From Lysobacteraceae bacterium (GTDB lineage Bacteria > Pseudomonadota > Gammaproteobacteria > Nitrococcales > AK92), in the NCBI GenBank assembly GCA_012523465.1, contig JAAYIK010000028.1:1-64000 (forward strand): a stretch of 64,000 nucleotides of DNA, in the 5' to 3' direction. The position numbers were made by a program, and so were the translations under genes. This document shows, piece after piece, positions 7,500-16,396 of this stretch (positions are counted from its first letter, which is position 1; each line of letters starts with the position of its first letter). The notes under the pieces were generated by a model. The model was not told where the DNA came from and ran no database searches. It saw nothing but the letters and a program-made list of their open reading frames with translations.

Positions 7500-8162
7500 A
7501 TGCCGGCGGTCGTGGCGTTTGATCACCCCGCCCTGGCGCAGCTGTCCGAGGCGCTGCAGGAAGCGGCCTCGACCAGGCTGCAGCTGCTGGAGCTGCCGCC
7601 CGAGCAAATGCTGATCGGCCTTGGTCAGCCCTGCCCCGGACTGCCGTTGGTGCTGCGGGGTTGCGTGCGGGTGCAAATCCTGGGCGCGGGCGGCAACCAA
7701 ATCGTGCTTTACCGCATCGGTCCCGGCGACGCCTGCACCCTGTCGGTAGGCTGCCTGATGGGCAACCGCCGCTTCATGGCCGAAGCCCTGACCGAGGAGC
7801 CGACCCGGGTGGCGTTGCTTCCGGCCGACCTGTTCGAGCAGCTGATGCGAGACTCGGCCGCTTTCCGGCAGTACATCCTGGCCAGCTACGGCAGCCGGCT
7901 GCAGGACCTGATGCAGCTGGTGGAAAAAATCGCTTTCCAGCGCATGGACCAGCGCCTGGCCGCCTGCCTGCTGCAGCAGGCCAGGGGCGAGGTGGTCGAG
8001 GCCACCCACCAGGAGCTGGCCATCGAGCTGGGCACGGCCAGGGAAGTGATTAGCCGCCTGCTGAAGAGCTTCGAGCGCAGCGGCCTGGTGCAGCTGCAGC
8101 GCGGTCGGGTGACCCTGCTCGCGCCCACCCGGCTGCGGCAGATGGCAGCGGCGTCCGGCTAG
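7500..8162 (+). CDS. Crp/Fnr-family transcriptional regulator
   Basis: A 220-residue regulator with an N-terminal cNMP-binding-type beta barrel, a dimer helix (SRLQDLMQLVEKIAFQRMDQRL) and a C-terminal winged helix-turn-helix (THQELAIELGTAREVISRLLK). The ATG at 7500 follows AAGGAGGG at good spacing; an upstream in-frame start has none. It lacks the N-terminal cysteine cluster of FNR. Four cysteines lie in the sensor barrel, at residues 45, 55, 79 and 85, the last two in DACTLSVGCLM. Divergent from the DUF2892-SQR genes, it probably controls them. Sensing of sulfane sulfur through the cysteines is inference. Confidence 0.88.
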   Translation: MPAVVAFDHPALAQLSEALQEAASTRLQLLELPPEQMLIGLGQPCPGLPLVLRGCVRVQILGAGGNQIVLYRIGPGDACTLSVGCLMGNRRFMAEALTEEPTRVALLPADLFEQLMRDSAAFRQYILASYGSRLQDLMQLVEKIAFQRMDQRLAACLLQQARGEVVEATHQELAIELGTAREVISRLLKSFERSGLVQLQRGRVTLLAPTRLRQMAAASG

Positions 8163-8193
8163 CCGGGCCGGCCGAACGCCGCCGCGCGTTGCG

Positions 8194-11100
8194 TCAACCG
8201 ACCCAGGCCCGAACGTTGCGGAACATCCGCAGCCAGGGGCTCTCCTCGCCCCACTCTTGCGGGCACCAGGAGAACTGAATGCTGCGGAAGGTCCGCTCCG
8301 GATGCGGCATGAAAGCCAGAAAACGGCCGTCGCGGCTGGTCAGCCCAGTAACGCCGCCCGGCGAGCCGCTGGGGTTGTAAGGATAACGCTCGGTTGGCCG
8401 GCCGTAGTGGTCGACGAAGCGGGCGCTGACCAGCCCGGCCTCGGTCAGCCGCCGCAGCCCCTCCGGAGAATCGAACTCGGCCCGTCCTTCCCCGTGCGCC
8501 ACCACCACCGGCAGCCTGGAGCCTGCCATGCCGGCGAAGAAGATAGACGGCGACTCCAGCAGCTCTACCATCACCAGCCGCGCTTCGAACTGCTCCGAGC
8601 GGTTGCGCACGAAGCGCGGCCACAGCTCGGCCCCGGGAATCAGCTCGCGCAGCATGGTGAACAACTGGCAACCGTTGCAGCTGCCAAAGCCGAAAGTGTC
8701 CTCGCGCTGGAAGAAGGCCTCGAACTCGGCGCGCGCCCTAGCGTTGTGCAGCACCGTCATGGCCCAGCCGCGGCCGGCGCCGAGCACGTCACCGTAGGAG
8801 AAGCCACCGCTGACAGCGATGCCCTTGACATCGGCCAGGCTGCGCCGCCCGCTCGTGAGGTCGGTCATGTGGATGTCCACCGCCTCGAAGCCGGCGCGGT
8901 CGAAGGCGGCTGCCATCTCCACATGGCCGTTGACACCCTGGTCGCGCAGGATGGCCACCCGCGGCCGGGCGCCGGTACCAATGTAGGGCACGGCTACGTC
9001 CTCGGCGGGATCGAAGCTCAGGCTGGCATTGAGCCCCGGATCCTCGGCATCGAGCAGATTGTCATACTCCTCCTGGGCGCAGTCGGGGTTGTCGCGCAGG
9101 CGCTGGATGTGGAAGCTGGTTTCGTGCCAGGCACGCTGCAGGGCGACGCGCGGCTGGTCGATCACTGCTTGGCCGCCGTGGCGCAGCACCAGCCGGTCAT
9201 CATCCCGCAGCGTGCCGAGCACGTGGCAGTGGCCCGCCAGCCCCGCTGCCGCCAGCCGGGCCACCACCTCGTCGCGGTCGGCGGCGCGCACCTGCACCAC
9301 CACGCCCAGCTCTTCGCTGAACAGCGCTGCCAGCGGCTCGGCGCCGACCGCATCGAGCTCGACGTCCAGCCCGCAGCGGGCGGCGAAGGCCATCTCCGCC
9401 AGAGTGACGAACAACCCGCCGTCGGAGCGGTCGTGGTAGGCCAGCAGCTTGCCCTCGGCATTGAGCGCCTGCAGGGCGTTGAAGCCGGCCACCAGCAGCT
9501 CGGGATCGTCCAGGTCTGCCGGAGTCCGCCCCAGCTGCTTGTAGACCTGGGCCAGGGCCGAGGCGCCCAGCCGATTGCGGCCCTGGCCGAAATCCACCAG
9601 CAGCAGCACTGTCTCGCCCTGATCGCGCCGCAGCTCGGGCGTGAGGGTGCGCCGGGCGTCCCGCACCGCGGCGAAGGCGGTCACGATCAGCGACAGCGGA
9701 GCCCGCATGCTGCGCTCCTCGTCGCCCTCGCGCCAGACGGTCTGCATGGACAGCGAGTCCTTGCCGACCGGGATGGCGATACCCAGCCGCGGACACAGCT
9801 CCATGCCAACGGCCTTAACGGCATCGAACAACCGGGCGTCCTCCTCCGGCGTGCCGGCCGCCGCCATCCAGTTGGCGGACAGGTTGATCTTGCGGATGTC
9901 GCCGATGAGGGCGGCGCCGATGTTGGTGATGGCCTCCCCCACCGCCAGCCGGCACGAGGCCGGCGCGTCCAGCAGCGCCACCGGCGAGCGCTCGCCCATG
10001 CTCATCGCCTCGCCGCTGTAGCCGACGTAGTCGGAGAGGGTAACGGCGACATCGCTGACTGGTGTCTGCCAGGGCCCGACCAGCTGGTCACGGGCGGTCA
10101 GCCCGGCGACGCTGCGATCGCCGATGGTGATGGCGAACTGCTTGGAAGCCACGGTCGGCAGCCGCAGCAGCCGGTAGGCGGCTTCGGTCGGATCGATGTC
10201 GCCGAGCGCCAGCTCTGGCGCCGTGAACTGCCGGCGGCGCGCCTCGCGCAACATCTTAGGCGGCTTGCCCAGCAGCATGTCCATGGGCAGGTCCACCGGC
10301 GTATTGTCGAAGTGGCCGTCGCCGACGATGAGCTCGCGCTCGGCGGTGGCCTCGCCGATCACCGCGAACGGGCAGCGCTCGCGTTCGCACAGCTGGGCGA
10401 ACAGTTCCATGCGCTCGGGCGCGATGGCCAACACGTAGCGCTCCTGCGCTTCGTTGGACCAGATCTGCATGGGCGACATGCCCGGGTCAGCGTTGGGAAT
10501 GGCGCGCAGCTCGATGCGCCCGCCGCGGCCAGCATCGTTGAGGATCTCCGGTACAGCATTGGACAGCCCGCCAGCGCCAACGTCATGGATGGAGAGGATC
10601 GGATTGTCCTCACCCAGCGCCCAGCAGGCGTCGCTCACCTGCTGGCAGCGCCGTTGCAGCTCGGGATTGGAGCGCTGCACCGAGGCGAAGTCCAGCTCCT
10701 CGTCGCTCTGGCCCGTAGCCATGCTGGAGGCCGCGCCCCCGCCCAGGCCGATCAGCATGGCCGGCCCACCCAGCACCACGATCTGGGTCAGCGGCGGCAC
10801 GTCGCCCTTGCCGATGTGCTGGGCGCGGATGTTGCCGACGCCACCAGCGATCATGATCGGCTTGTGGTAGCCGCGCAGCTCCTCGCCGTCCGGCCCCGGC
10901 ACCCGGGCCTCGAAGGTGCGCAGGTAGCCGAGCAGCCCGGGCCGGCCGAACTCGTTGCCGTAGGAGGCCGCGCCGACCGGTCCCTCCAGCACGATCTGCA
11001 GCGGCGAAGCGATGCGCTGGGGCCGGCCCAGCTCCTCTTCCCACAGCTGCTCCGCGCCTGGAATCCGCAAGTTGGACACCGACAGCCCGACCAGGCCGGC

Positions 11101-12087
11101 CTTGGGCTTGGCGCCGCGGCCGGTCGCTCCCTCGTCGCGGATCTCGCCACCGGCACCGGTAGCGGCTCCCTCGAAGGGCGCGATGGCGGTCGGGTGGTTG
11201 TGGGTTTCCACCTTCATCACCAGATGCACCGGCTCTTCCACCGCGCAGTAGACGCCGGTCCGCGGATCGGGGAAGAAGCGCTGCGCCACCGCCCCCTCGG
11301 CCACCGCAGCATTGTCGGAGTAGGCTGACAGCACGCCCTCCGGGCGGCGGTTGTAGGTGTTGCGAATCATCTGGAACAGCGAATGCGGCTGCGGCTCACC
11401 GTCCACGATCCAGTCGGCATTGAAGATCTTGTGCCGGCAGTGCTCGGAGTTGGCCTGGGCGAACATCATCAGCTCGGCGTCGGTGGGATTGCGCCCGAGC
11501 TTGGCGTAGTTGTCGACCAGATAGTCGATCTCATCGTCGGCCAGCGCCAGCCCCAGCTCCCGATCAGCCGCCTCCAGCGCCGCCCGGCCGCCGCCGCGCA
11601 GGTCGATTTCCACCAGCGGCGCCGGCTGACCCTGCTGAAACAGACCCTCGGCCTCCTCGAAACTGGCCAGCACCGACTCGGTCATGCGGTCATGCAGCAG
11701 CGGCGCGATCAGAAACAGCTCGTGATCAGACAGCTGAGCGGTCGCCTGCAGGTAGTAGGCCACCCCGCGCTCCACCCGTCGCACCGCCTTCAACCCCACG
11801 TTGTGGACGATCTCGGTGGCCTTGGATGACCAGGGCGAGATGGTCCCTAGTCGCGGCACCACCAGCAACAGCTCGCCACTGGCCGGCTGCGCCTCGCGCC
11901 GCGGCCCGTAGTCCAGCAACGTTGCCAGCAGCTGCCGCTCGGCGGGCGTCAGGGCTCGCTCCAGATCGATGAAATGCTCGTAGCGGGTGGCAATGGCCTG
12001 CACCGCCGGGGCGATTTTGCGCACCTCCTGCAGCAGTCTTTGCAGGCGGAACTCGGTTAGGGCCGGATTTCCAGTCAAACGCAGCAT
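8194..12087 (-). CDS. purL: Phosphoribosylformylglycinamidine synthase
   Basis: A 1297-residue single-chain FGAM synthase, the large form found in proteobacteria and eukaryotes. It makes FGAM from FGAR, glutamine and ATP in step four of purine synthesis. An N-terminal PurS-like part is followed by two synthase halves ([32 protein letters not shown]) and a C-terminal glutaminase. The glutaminase has the nucleophile in GSCNGCQL and a histidine in [11 protein letters not shown]. It is convergent with the Crp/Fnr gene. A long open frame on the opposite strand is a GC-bias shadow. Confidence 0.97.
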   Translation of the reverse strand: MLRLTGNPALTEFRLQRLLQEVRKIAPAVQAIATRYEHFIDLERALTPAERQLLATLLDYGPRREAQPASGELLLVVPRLGTISPWSSKATEIVHNVGLKAVRRVERGVAYYLQATAQLSDHELFLIAPLLHDRMTESVLASFEEAEGLFQQGQPAPLVEIDLRGGGRAALEAADRELGLALADDEIDYLVDNYAKLGRNPTDAELMMFAQANSEHCRHKIFNADWIVDGEPQPHSLFQMIRNTYNRRPEGVLSAYSDNAAVAEGAVAQRFFPDPRTGVYCAVEEPVHLVMKVETHNHPTAIAPFEGAATGAGGEIRDEGATGRGAKPKAGLVGLSVSNLRIPGAEQLWEEELGRPQRIASPLQIVLEGPVGAASYGNEFGRPGLLGYLRTFEARVPGPDGEELRGYHKPIMIAGGVGNIRAQHIGKGDVPPLTQIVVLGGPAMLIGLGGGAASSMATGQSDEELDFASVQRSNPELQRRCQQVSDACWALGEDNPILSIHDVGAGGLSNAVPEILNDAGRGGRIELRAIPNADPGMSPMQIWSNEAQERYVLAIAPERMELFAQLCERERCPFAVIGEATAERELIVGDGHFDNTPVDLPMDMLLGKPPKMLREARRRQFTAPELALGDIDPTEAAYRLLRLPTVASKQFAITIGDRSVAGLTARDQLVGPWQTPVSDVAVTLSDYVGYSGEAMSMGERSPVALLDAPASCRLAVGEAITNIGAALIGDIRKINLSANWMAAAGTPEEDARLFDAVKAVGMELCPRLGIAIPVGKDSLSMQTVWREGDEERSMRAPLSLIVTAFAAVRDARRTLTPELRRDQGETVLLLVDFGQGRNRLGASALAQVYKQLGRTPADLDDPELLVAGFNALQALNAEGKLLAYHDRSDGGLFVTLAEMAFAARCGLDVELDAVGAEPLAALFSEELGVVVQVRAADRDEVVARLAAAGLAGHCHVLGTLRDDDRLVLRHGGQAVIDQPRVALQRAWHETSFHIQRLRDNPDCAQEEYDNLLDAEDPGLNASLSFDPAEDVAVPYIGTGARPRVAILRDQGVNGHVEMAAAFDRAGFEAVDIHMTDLTSGRRSLADVKGIAVSGGFSYGDVLGAGRGWAMTVLHNARARAEFEAFFQREDTFGFGSCNGCQLFTMLRELIPGAELWPRFVRNRSEQFEARLVMVELLESPSIFFAGMAGSRLPVVVAHGEGRAEFDSPEGLRRLTEAGLVSARFVDHYGRPTERYPYNPSGSPGGVTGLTSRDGRFLAFMPHPERTFRSIQFSWCPQEWGEESPWLRMFRNVRAWVG

Positions 12088-12217
12088 GTTGCCTGTCCAG
12101 TGAATGCCTTGACAATGCCCATTTCGGACGCCGGAAACAAAGACCGGCGCAGCGTGCAGCCGGCCGCGTAGGCCGCCGCTGCATGCTGTGCCGGCAGCGA
12201 TGACACGAGGGAAGATG

Positions 12218-12250
12218 GCGTCAGCGCTCCCCGTAGGGGAGCGCTGACGC
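12218..12250. terminator. Perfect 15-bp hairpin between bamC and purL
   Basis: GCGTCAGCGCTCCCC (12218-12232) pairs perfectly with 12236-12250 around a GTA loop. It lies 31 nt after the bamC stop and 130 nt before purL. Neither strand has a T-tract after the stem, so it is not a textbook intrinsic terminator. It may end or stabilise the dapA-bamC transcript. The other bases between 12088 and 12281 hold nothing I can name. Confidence 0.5.
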
Positions 12251-12281
12251 GATATCGCATTCGGTCTGCCAACGGCGCTCC

Positions 12282-12821
12282 TTAGCGCAGTTGCTCGTGC
12301 AAGAGGGTCAGAATCCGCTCAGCCACTTCCGCCGGGGCGGCAGCGCCGTCCTCGTCGGTCACGGTGACGACTGTCTGGCGACCATCCCGCTGCAGCTGAA
12401 TCACGTAAAGCGCCAACCGATCCGGCTCGCCCCGCCAGAACGCCAGCGATTCCAGAAAGCCCTTTTCCCGCCGGATACCGTCCGCCTGCGGGTCGTAGCG
12501 CACGAAATACTGGCCCGCGGTGCGGTCGCGGTCCTCCAGCGTGAAGCCGAGACGGTCCAGGGTCAGGCCGACCCGACGCCATGCTTCATAGAAGGGATAC
12601 GGCAGCAGCAGCCGCGCCGGCTCGGCAGCCAGCACCAGCTCGCCCTGCGCCGGCGGCAACGCCGGCGGCGCAGAGGCGCTGCCAGTAGGGCTGCCGAGCC
12701 CCAGATCCGGCGGCTGGCGCAAGCGTTCCAGCTCGTCGTCGACGCCGCCGAAAGCCCCGCAGCCGGCCAGCAGCGCGGCGCTCAGCAAACCGACGGACAG
12801 CAGCCGCACCCCTGGCATCAA
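12282..12821 (-). CDS. bamC: BamC-like outer membrane lipoprotein
   Basis: A 179-residue lipoprotein with signal and lipobox [10 protein letters not shown]. The linker [15 protein letters not shown] resembles the unstructured segment of BamC that contacts BamD, and the rest matches one BamC helix-grip domain. E. coli BamC is longer and has two domains, so this is a short form. BamC is an accessory part of the outer membrane protein assembly machine. It sits 10 nt after dapA, the same neighbourhood as in E. coli (dapA-bamC), which supports the call despite low sequence conservation. Confidence 0.8.
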   Translation of the reverse strand: MMPGVRLLSVGLLSAALLAGCGAFGGVDDELERLRQPPDLGLGSPTGSASAPPALPPAQGELVLAAEPARLLLPYPFYEAWRRVGLTLDRLGFTLEDRDRTAGQYFVRYDPQADGIRREKGFLESLAFWRGEPDRLALYVIQLQRDGRQTVVTVTDEDGAAAPAEVAERILTLLHEQLR

Positions 12822-12831
12822 CCCGTCCCGC

Positions 12832-13707
12832 TCAGAGCACGCCGGCCAGCTTCATCGCCTGGCGCACGGTCTCGTGGTACTGCTCGCTCAGCGGCGTCAG
12901 CGGCAGCCGGATGCCGCCTTTGATCAGCCCCAGCTGCTGCACCGCCCACTTCACCGGAATCGGGCTGGACTCGCAGAACAGCGCCTTGTGCAGCGCCGCC
13001 AGCTGCATGTCGATGCGGTTGGCCTCCTCGGCGTCGCCGCGCAGGGCAGCCGCGCACAGCTCGTGCATCAGCCGCGGCGCGACGTTGGCGGTCACCGAGA
13101 TCACGCCCTTGCCGCCCGCCAGGATGGTCTCGCGGGCATTGGCGTCGTCACCACTGAGAACGACAATCCTGTCGCCACAACGCTCGATGATCTCACGCGC
13201 CCGCTGCACCGTGCCATGCGCCTCCTTGATGGCGACGATGTTGGGGATCTCCGCTAGGCGCTCCACCGTCTCTGGCAGCAGATCGCAGGCCGTGCGTCCC
13301 GGCACGTTGTAGAGGATCTGCGGGATGGAGCAGGCCTCGGCGATGGCTTTATAGTGGCGATACAGGCCTTCCTGGGTCGGCTTGTTGTAGTACGGGGTCA
13401 CCAGCAGCACGGCATCGCAGCCGCTCTCGGCAGCGCTGACGGTCAGCTCGATGGCCTCCCGCGTGGAATTCGAGCCCGTGCCGCCGATGACCGGGATCCG
13501 ACCGCGGGCGAATTCCACCGCCTTGCGCATGACCAGACGGTGCTCGTCGTAATCCAGAGTCGCCGACTCGCCGGTCGTGCCGACGGCGACGATGGCATCG
13601 GTGCCGTTTTCGATATGGAATTCGATCAGACGCTCCAGCCCCTCCAGATCGAGGGAGCCGTCGTCATGCATAGGGGTTAACAAGGCGACCATGCTGCCGT
13701 GGAACAT
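12832..13707 (-). CDS. dapA: 4-hydroxy-tetrahydrodipicolinate synthase
   Basis: A 291-residue enzyme, normal DapA length, that condenses pyruvate with aspartate semialdehyde to start lysine and diaminopimelate synthesis. Visible motifs are VGTTGESATL near the N-terminus, the tyrosine region YYNKPTQEGLYRHY and the Schiff-base lysine in IVAIKEA. It is the first gene of the dapA-bamC unit and is divergent from gcvR-bcp, as in E. coli. Confidence 0.97.
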   Translation of the reverse strand: MFHGSMVALLTPMHDDGSLDLEGLERLIEFHIENGTDAIVAVGTTGESATLDYDEHRLVMRKAVEFARGRIPVIGGTGSNSTREAIELTVSAAESGCDAVLLVTPYYNKPTQEGLYRHYKAIAEACSIPQILYNVPGRTACDLLPETVERLAEIPNIVAIKEAHGTVQRAREIIERCGDRIVVLSGDDANARETILAGGKGVISVTANVAPRLMHELCAAALRGDAEEANRIDMQLAALHKALFCESSPIPVKWAVQQLGLIKGGIRLPLTPLSEQYHETVRQAMKLAGVL

Positions 13708-13752
13708 CGCTGATCCCCGCTAGAGCCAAGAACTACCACGAGACGAGAGGCC

Positions 13753-13782
13753 ATACTACTTGCCAGGCCTTGCCGCAGGCAA
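13753..13782 (-). promoter_or_regulatory. Possible sigma-70 promoter of dapA-bamC
   Basis: On the minus strand TTGCCT (13782-13777) and TAGTAT (13758-13753) are 18 nt apart, each matching 4 of 6 consensus bases. They lie about 45-75 nt upstream of the dapA start. A small perfect hairpin (CTTGCC-gca-GGCAAG, 13769-13783) overlaps the -35 element. Weak evidence. Confidence 0.35.
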
Positions 13783-13875
13783 GCGGAGCGGCCGTTGCAA
13801 TGGCCGTCATTTTGCTACCTGGCTCCTTTTCTGTCGAACGATTCATGCAGTCGGCCATTCTCGCCGCACGGATGG

Positions 13876-14415
13876 ATGAGACCGGTGAAGAACCTGCTCG
13901 TTATCTCTGTCATCGGACCTGATCAGCCCGGCCTGGTACAGCAGCTGAGCAAGGCCATCGCCGACAGCGGCTGCAACCTGGAGGAGAGCCGCATGGCCAA
14001 GCTGGGTAGCGAGTTTGGCATGATCTTGCTGGCGTCCGGCAAGTGGAACGAGCTGGCCAAGCTGGAAAGCGCCCTGCCGGCCGTCGCGCGGCGCCTGAAC
14101 CTACTCATCCACTGCAAGCGCACCGAGCCAGCGCGCATCGCTGCCGAGCTGCTGCCCTATGCGGTGGAGGTCACCGCTCTTGATCAGCCGGGCATTGTCC
14201 AGCAGCTGGCCGAGTTCTTCGCTTACCGCGAGATCAACATCCGTGAACTGAGCGCGACCAGCTACCAGGCCGCCCGCACCGGCACTCCCATGTGCTCGGT
14301 GCACATGGTGATCGACGCGCCTGCCAGCACCTTCATCGCGCATCTGCGCGACGACTTCATGGACTTTTGCGACGAGCTCAACCTCGACGCCATCATGGAA
14401 CCGATCAAGAGTTGA
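13876..14415 (+). CDS. gcvR: GcvR-like glycine cleavage regulator with two ACT domains
   Basis: A 179-residue protein with two ACT domains, opening VKNLLVISVIGPDQPGLVQQL and VEVTALDQPGIVQQLAEFF. In E. coli GcvR binds GcvA to repress the glycine cleavage operon. The ATG at 13876 puts the first ACT strand at the N-terminus; a GTG at 13885 is also possible, and neither has a strong ribosome site. It precedes bcp and is divergent from dapA, a conserved arrangement. No gcvA or gcv genes lie in the window, so the regulatory target is inferred from the family. Confidence 0.85.
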   Translation: MRPVKNLLVISVIGPDQPGLVQQLSKAIADSGCNLEESRMAKLGSEFGMILLASGKWNELAKLESALPAVARRLNLLIHCKRTEPARIAAELLPYAVEVTALDQPGIVQQLAEFFAYREINIRELSATSYQAARTGTPMCSVHMVIDAPASTFIAHLRDDFMDFCDELNLDAIMEPIKS

Positions 14416-14436
14416 CCGGTCAGTCAGGGCAAGATC

Positions 14437-14904
14437 ATGTACAAAGCAATGCTCGACCAACCCGTACCCGATTTCAGCGCCGCCTCCACTGGCGGCGAGT
14501 TCCGCCTGAGCGACCTGCGCGGGCGCAAGGTCGTGCTGTACTTCTATCCCAAGGCCAACACCCCAGGCTGCACCCGCGAGTCGCAGGACTTCCGCGACCT
14601 GGCCGCCGAGTTCGAGCGGGCCGGTGCCACCATCGTCGGCGTCTCGCGCGACGGCTTGAAGGCCCAGGCCAATTTCAAGGCCAGGCACGCGTTGCCGTTC
14701 GAGCTGCTGGCCGACACCGACGAAGCGGTCTGCCGGCTGTTCGACGTGATCAAGGAAAAGAACATGTACGGCCGCAAGGTGCTCGGCATCGTCCGCAGCA
14801 CCTTTCTGATCGATGCCGACGGCGTGCTGCGGCAGGAGTGGCGCAACGTCCGAGTGCCGGGCCACGCCGCCGCCGTGCTCGAGGCCGTGCAGGCCATGGA
14901 ATGA
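14437..14904 (+). CDS. bcp: Thiol peroxidase of the Bcp/PrxQ family
   Basis: A 155-residue peroxiredoxin that reduces hydrogen peroxide and organic peroxides with thioredoxin. The peroxidatic cysteine is in NTPGCTRE, with FYPKANTPGCT matching the family. The resolving cysteine that many PrxQ have five residues later is absent (GCTRESQDF). A cysteine in DEAVCRLF is at the alternative position used by other Bcp proteins. It starts 21 nt after gcvR and precedes the PIN-PhoH gene by 7 nt. Confidence 0.95.
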   Translation: MYKAMLDQPVPDFSAASTGGEFRLSDLRGRKVVLYFYPKANTPGCTRESQDFRDLAAEFERAGATIVGVSRDGLKAQANFKARHALPFELLADTDEAVCRLFDVIKEKNMYGRKVLGIVRSTFLIDADGVLRQEWRNVRVPGHAAAVLEAVQAME

Positions 14905-14911
14905 GCCAGCC

Positions 14912-16264
14912 ATGAGCAAGAAACCGCAAGCCGGCAAGCGACTCTACATCCTCGACACCAGCGTGCTGGTGCACGACCCGACGGCCTTGTTTCGTTTTCA
15001 GGAGCACGACGTGGTGCTGCCGCTGGCGGTGCTGGAGGAGCTGGACGCGGCCAAGAAGGGCGTCTCCGATGTCGCCCGCAACGCCCGCCAGATCAGCCGC
15101 TTCCTGGATGAGCTGCTGCGCGACGCCGATCCGGCCGCCATCGAGCGCGGCCTGCCGCTGGGCCGGGCCGACGAGGACCAGCCCCTGGGCCGCCTCTGCT
15201 TCCATCTGCAGAGCGGCAGCGGCGACCAAGCCATACTGGCCAGCGCCCAGCAGCTGAACCGCGAGCGGCCGGAAGAAGTGGTGCTGGTCACTAAGGACGT
15301 CAACCTACGCATCCGGGCGCTGGTGCTGGGTCTGCGGGCGGAAGACTACTACAGCGACCAGGTGCTGGAGGATGCCGACCTGCTGCATACCGGCAGCGGC
15401 ACGGTCGATGCCGCCAGCTGGGCCAAGGCGCAGGAAGTGCGGCAGGACCAGCGCCTGCTCTACCGGCTGCCGCTGCCCGCCGGCGACTGGTACATCAACC
15501 AGTGCCTGTTCGTCGAGGACGGCGACTTCGAAGGCATCATTCGTCAGCTCGACGACGGCGTCGCCCTGGTCGAACCGTTGGTCGACTACCGCCGCCCGGA
15601 CGCCTCGGTCTGGGGCATTCAGGCGCGCAACCGTGAGCAGAACTTCGCCCTCAACCTGCTGCTCGACCCCAGCATCGATTTCGTCACGCTGCTGGGCGCT
15701 GCCGGCACCGGCAAGACCCTGCTGGCGCTCGCCGCCGGGCTGGTGCAGACGCTGGACCGGCGACGCTTCAACGAAATCATCATGACCCGCGAGACCGTGC
15801 CGCTGGGCGAGGACATCGGCTACCTGCCGGGCACCGAGGAAGAGAAGATGACGCCCTGGATGGGCGCGCTGATGGACAACCTGGAAGTGCTCACCCAGAG
15901 CGACGGCAACCCCGGTGGCGGCTGGGGTCGGGCAGCGACCCAGGACGTGCTGCACAGCCGTATCAAGGTGCGCTCGCTCAACTTCATGCGCGGCCGCACC
16001 TTCCTTAACAAGTACATCATCCTGGACGAGGCGCAGAACCTCACTGCCAAGCAGATGAAGGCCTTGATCACCCGCGCCGGGCCAGGCACCAAGATCGTCT
16101 GCCTGGGCAACATCGCCCAGATCGACACACCCTACCTGACCGAAACCAGCTCCGGCCTCACCTACGTGGTCGAGCGCTTCAAGCACTGGCCCCACGGCGG
16201 CCACATCACGCTGACCCGCGGCGAGCGCTCCCGCCTAGCCGACTTCGCCACCGACGCGCTCTAA
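14912..16264 (+). CDS. PIN-PhoH fusion ATPase
   Basis: A 450-residue protein with an N-terminal PIN nuclease domain (LYILDTSVLVHDP, LAVLEELDAAKKG; acidic residues of the active site visible) and a C-terminal PhoH P-loop domain. The latter has Walker A GAAGTGKT and Walker B YIILDEAQN. PhoH2-type proteins act as RNA helicase-nucleases in the few studied cases. The ATG at 14912 puts the PIN strand at the N-terminus. It follows bcp closely; a functional tie to peroxide defence is not evident. Confidence 0.92.
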   Translation: MSKKPQAGKRLYILDTSVLVHDPTALFRFQEHDVVLPLAVLEELDAAKKGVSDVARNARQISRFLDELLRDADPAAIERGLPLGRADEDQPLGRLCFHLQSGSGDQAILASAQQLNRERPEEVVLVTKDVNLRIRALVLGLRAEDYYSDQVLEDADLLHTGSGTVDAASWAKAQEVRQDQRLLYRLPLPAGDWYINQCLFVEDGDFEGIIRQLDDGVALVEPLVDYRRPDASVWGIQARNREQNFALNLLLDPSIDFVTLLGAAGTGKTLLALAAGLVQTLDRRRFNEIIMTRETVPLGEDIGYLPGTEEEKMTPWMGALMDNLEVLTQSDGNPGGGWGRAATQDVLHSRIKVRSLNFMRGRTFLNKYIILDEAQNLTAKQMKALITRAGPGTKIVCLGNIAQIDTPYLTETSSGLTYVVERFKHWPHGGHITLTRGERSRLADFATDAL

Positions 16265-16396
16265 CCGGCCGGCGCGCCGCTTCCGGCTAGGCAGCGCCGC
16301 GGCGCATCCCGCACAATGGCGGGAAGAGGGTGGGCGCCAGGGAACGGCTGCCCCGCTTGCCGGTCAGAATGCAAGAAACAGGCTGGGAGACAGAAA

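Noticed and set aside
8257-11328. A 1023-codon open frame on the plus strand opposite purL
   Set aside because: It lies wholly antisense to a certain gene, has histidine-, glutamine- and glycine-rich composition typical of GC-bias shadows and no recognisable domain.
14437-14904. Bcp with a lost resolving cysteine as a broken enzyme
   Set aside because: Other PrxQ proteins use a cysteine in the helix equivalent to DEAVCRLF, which is present, so it need not be defective.
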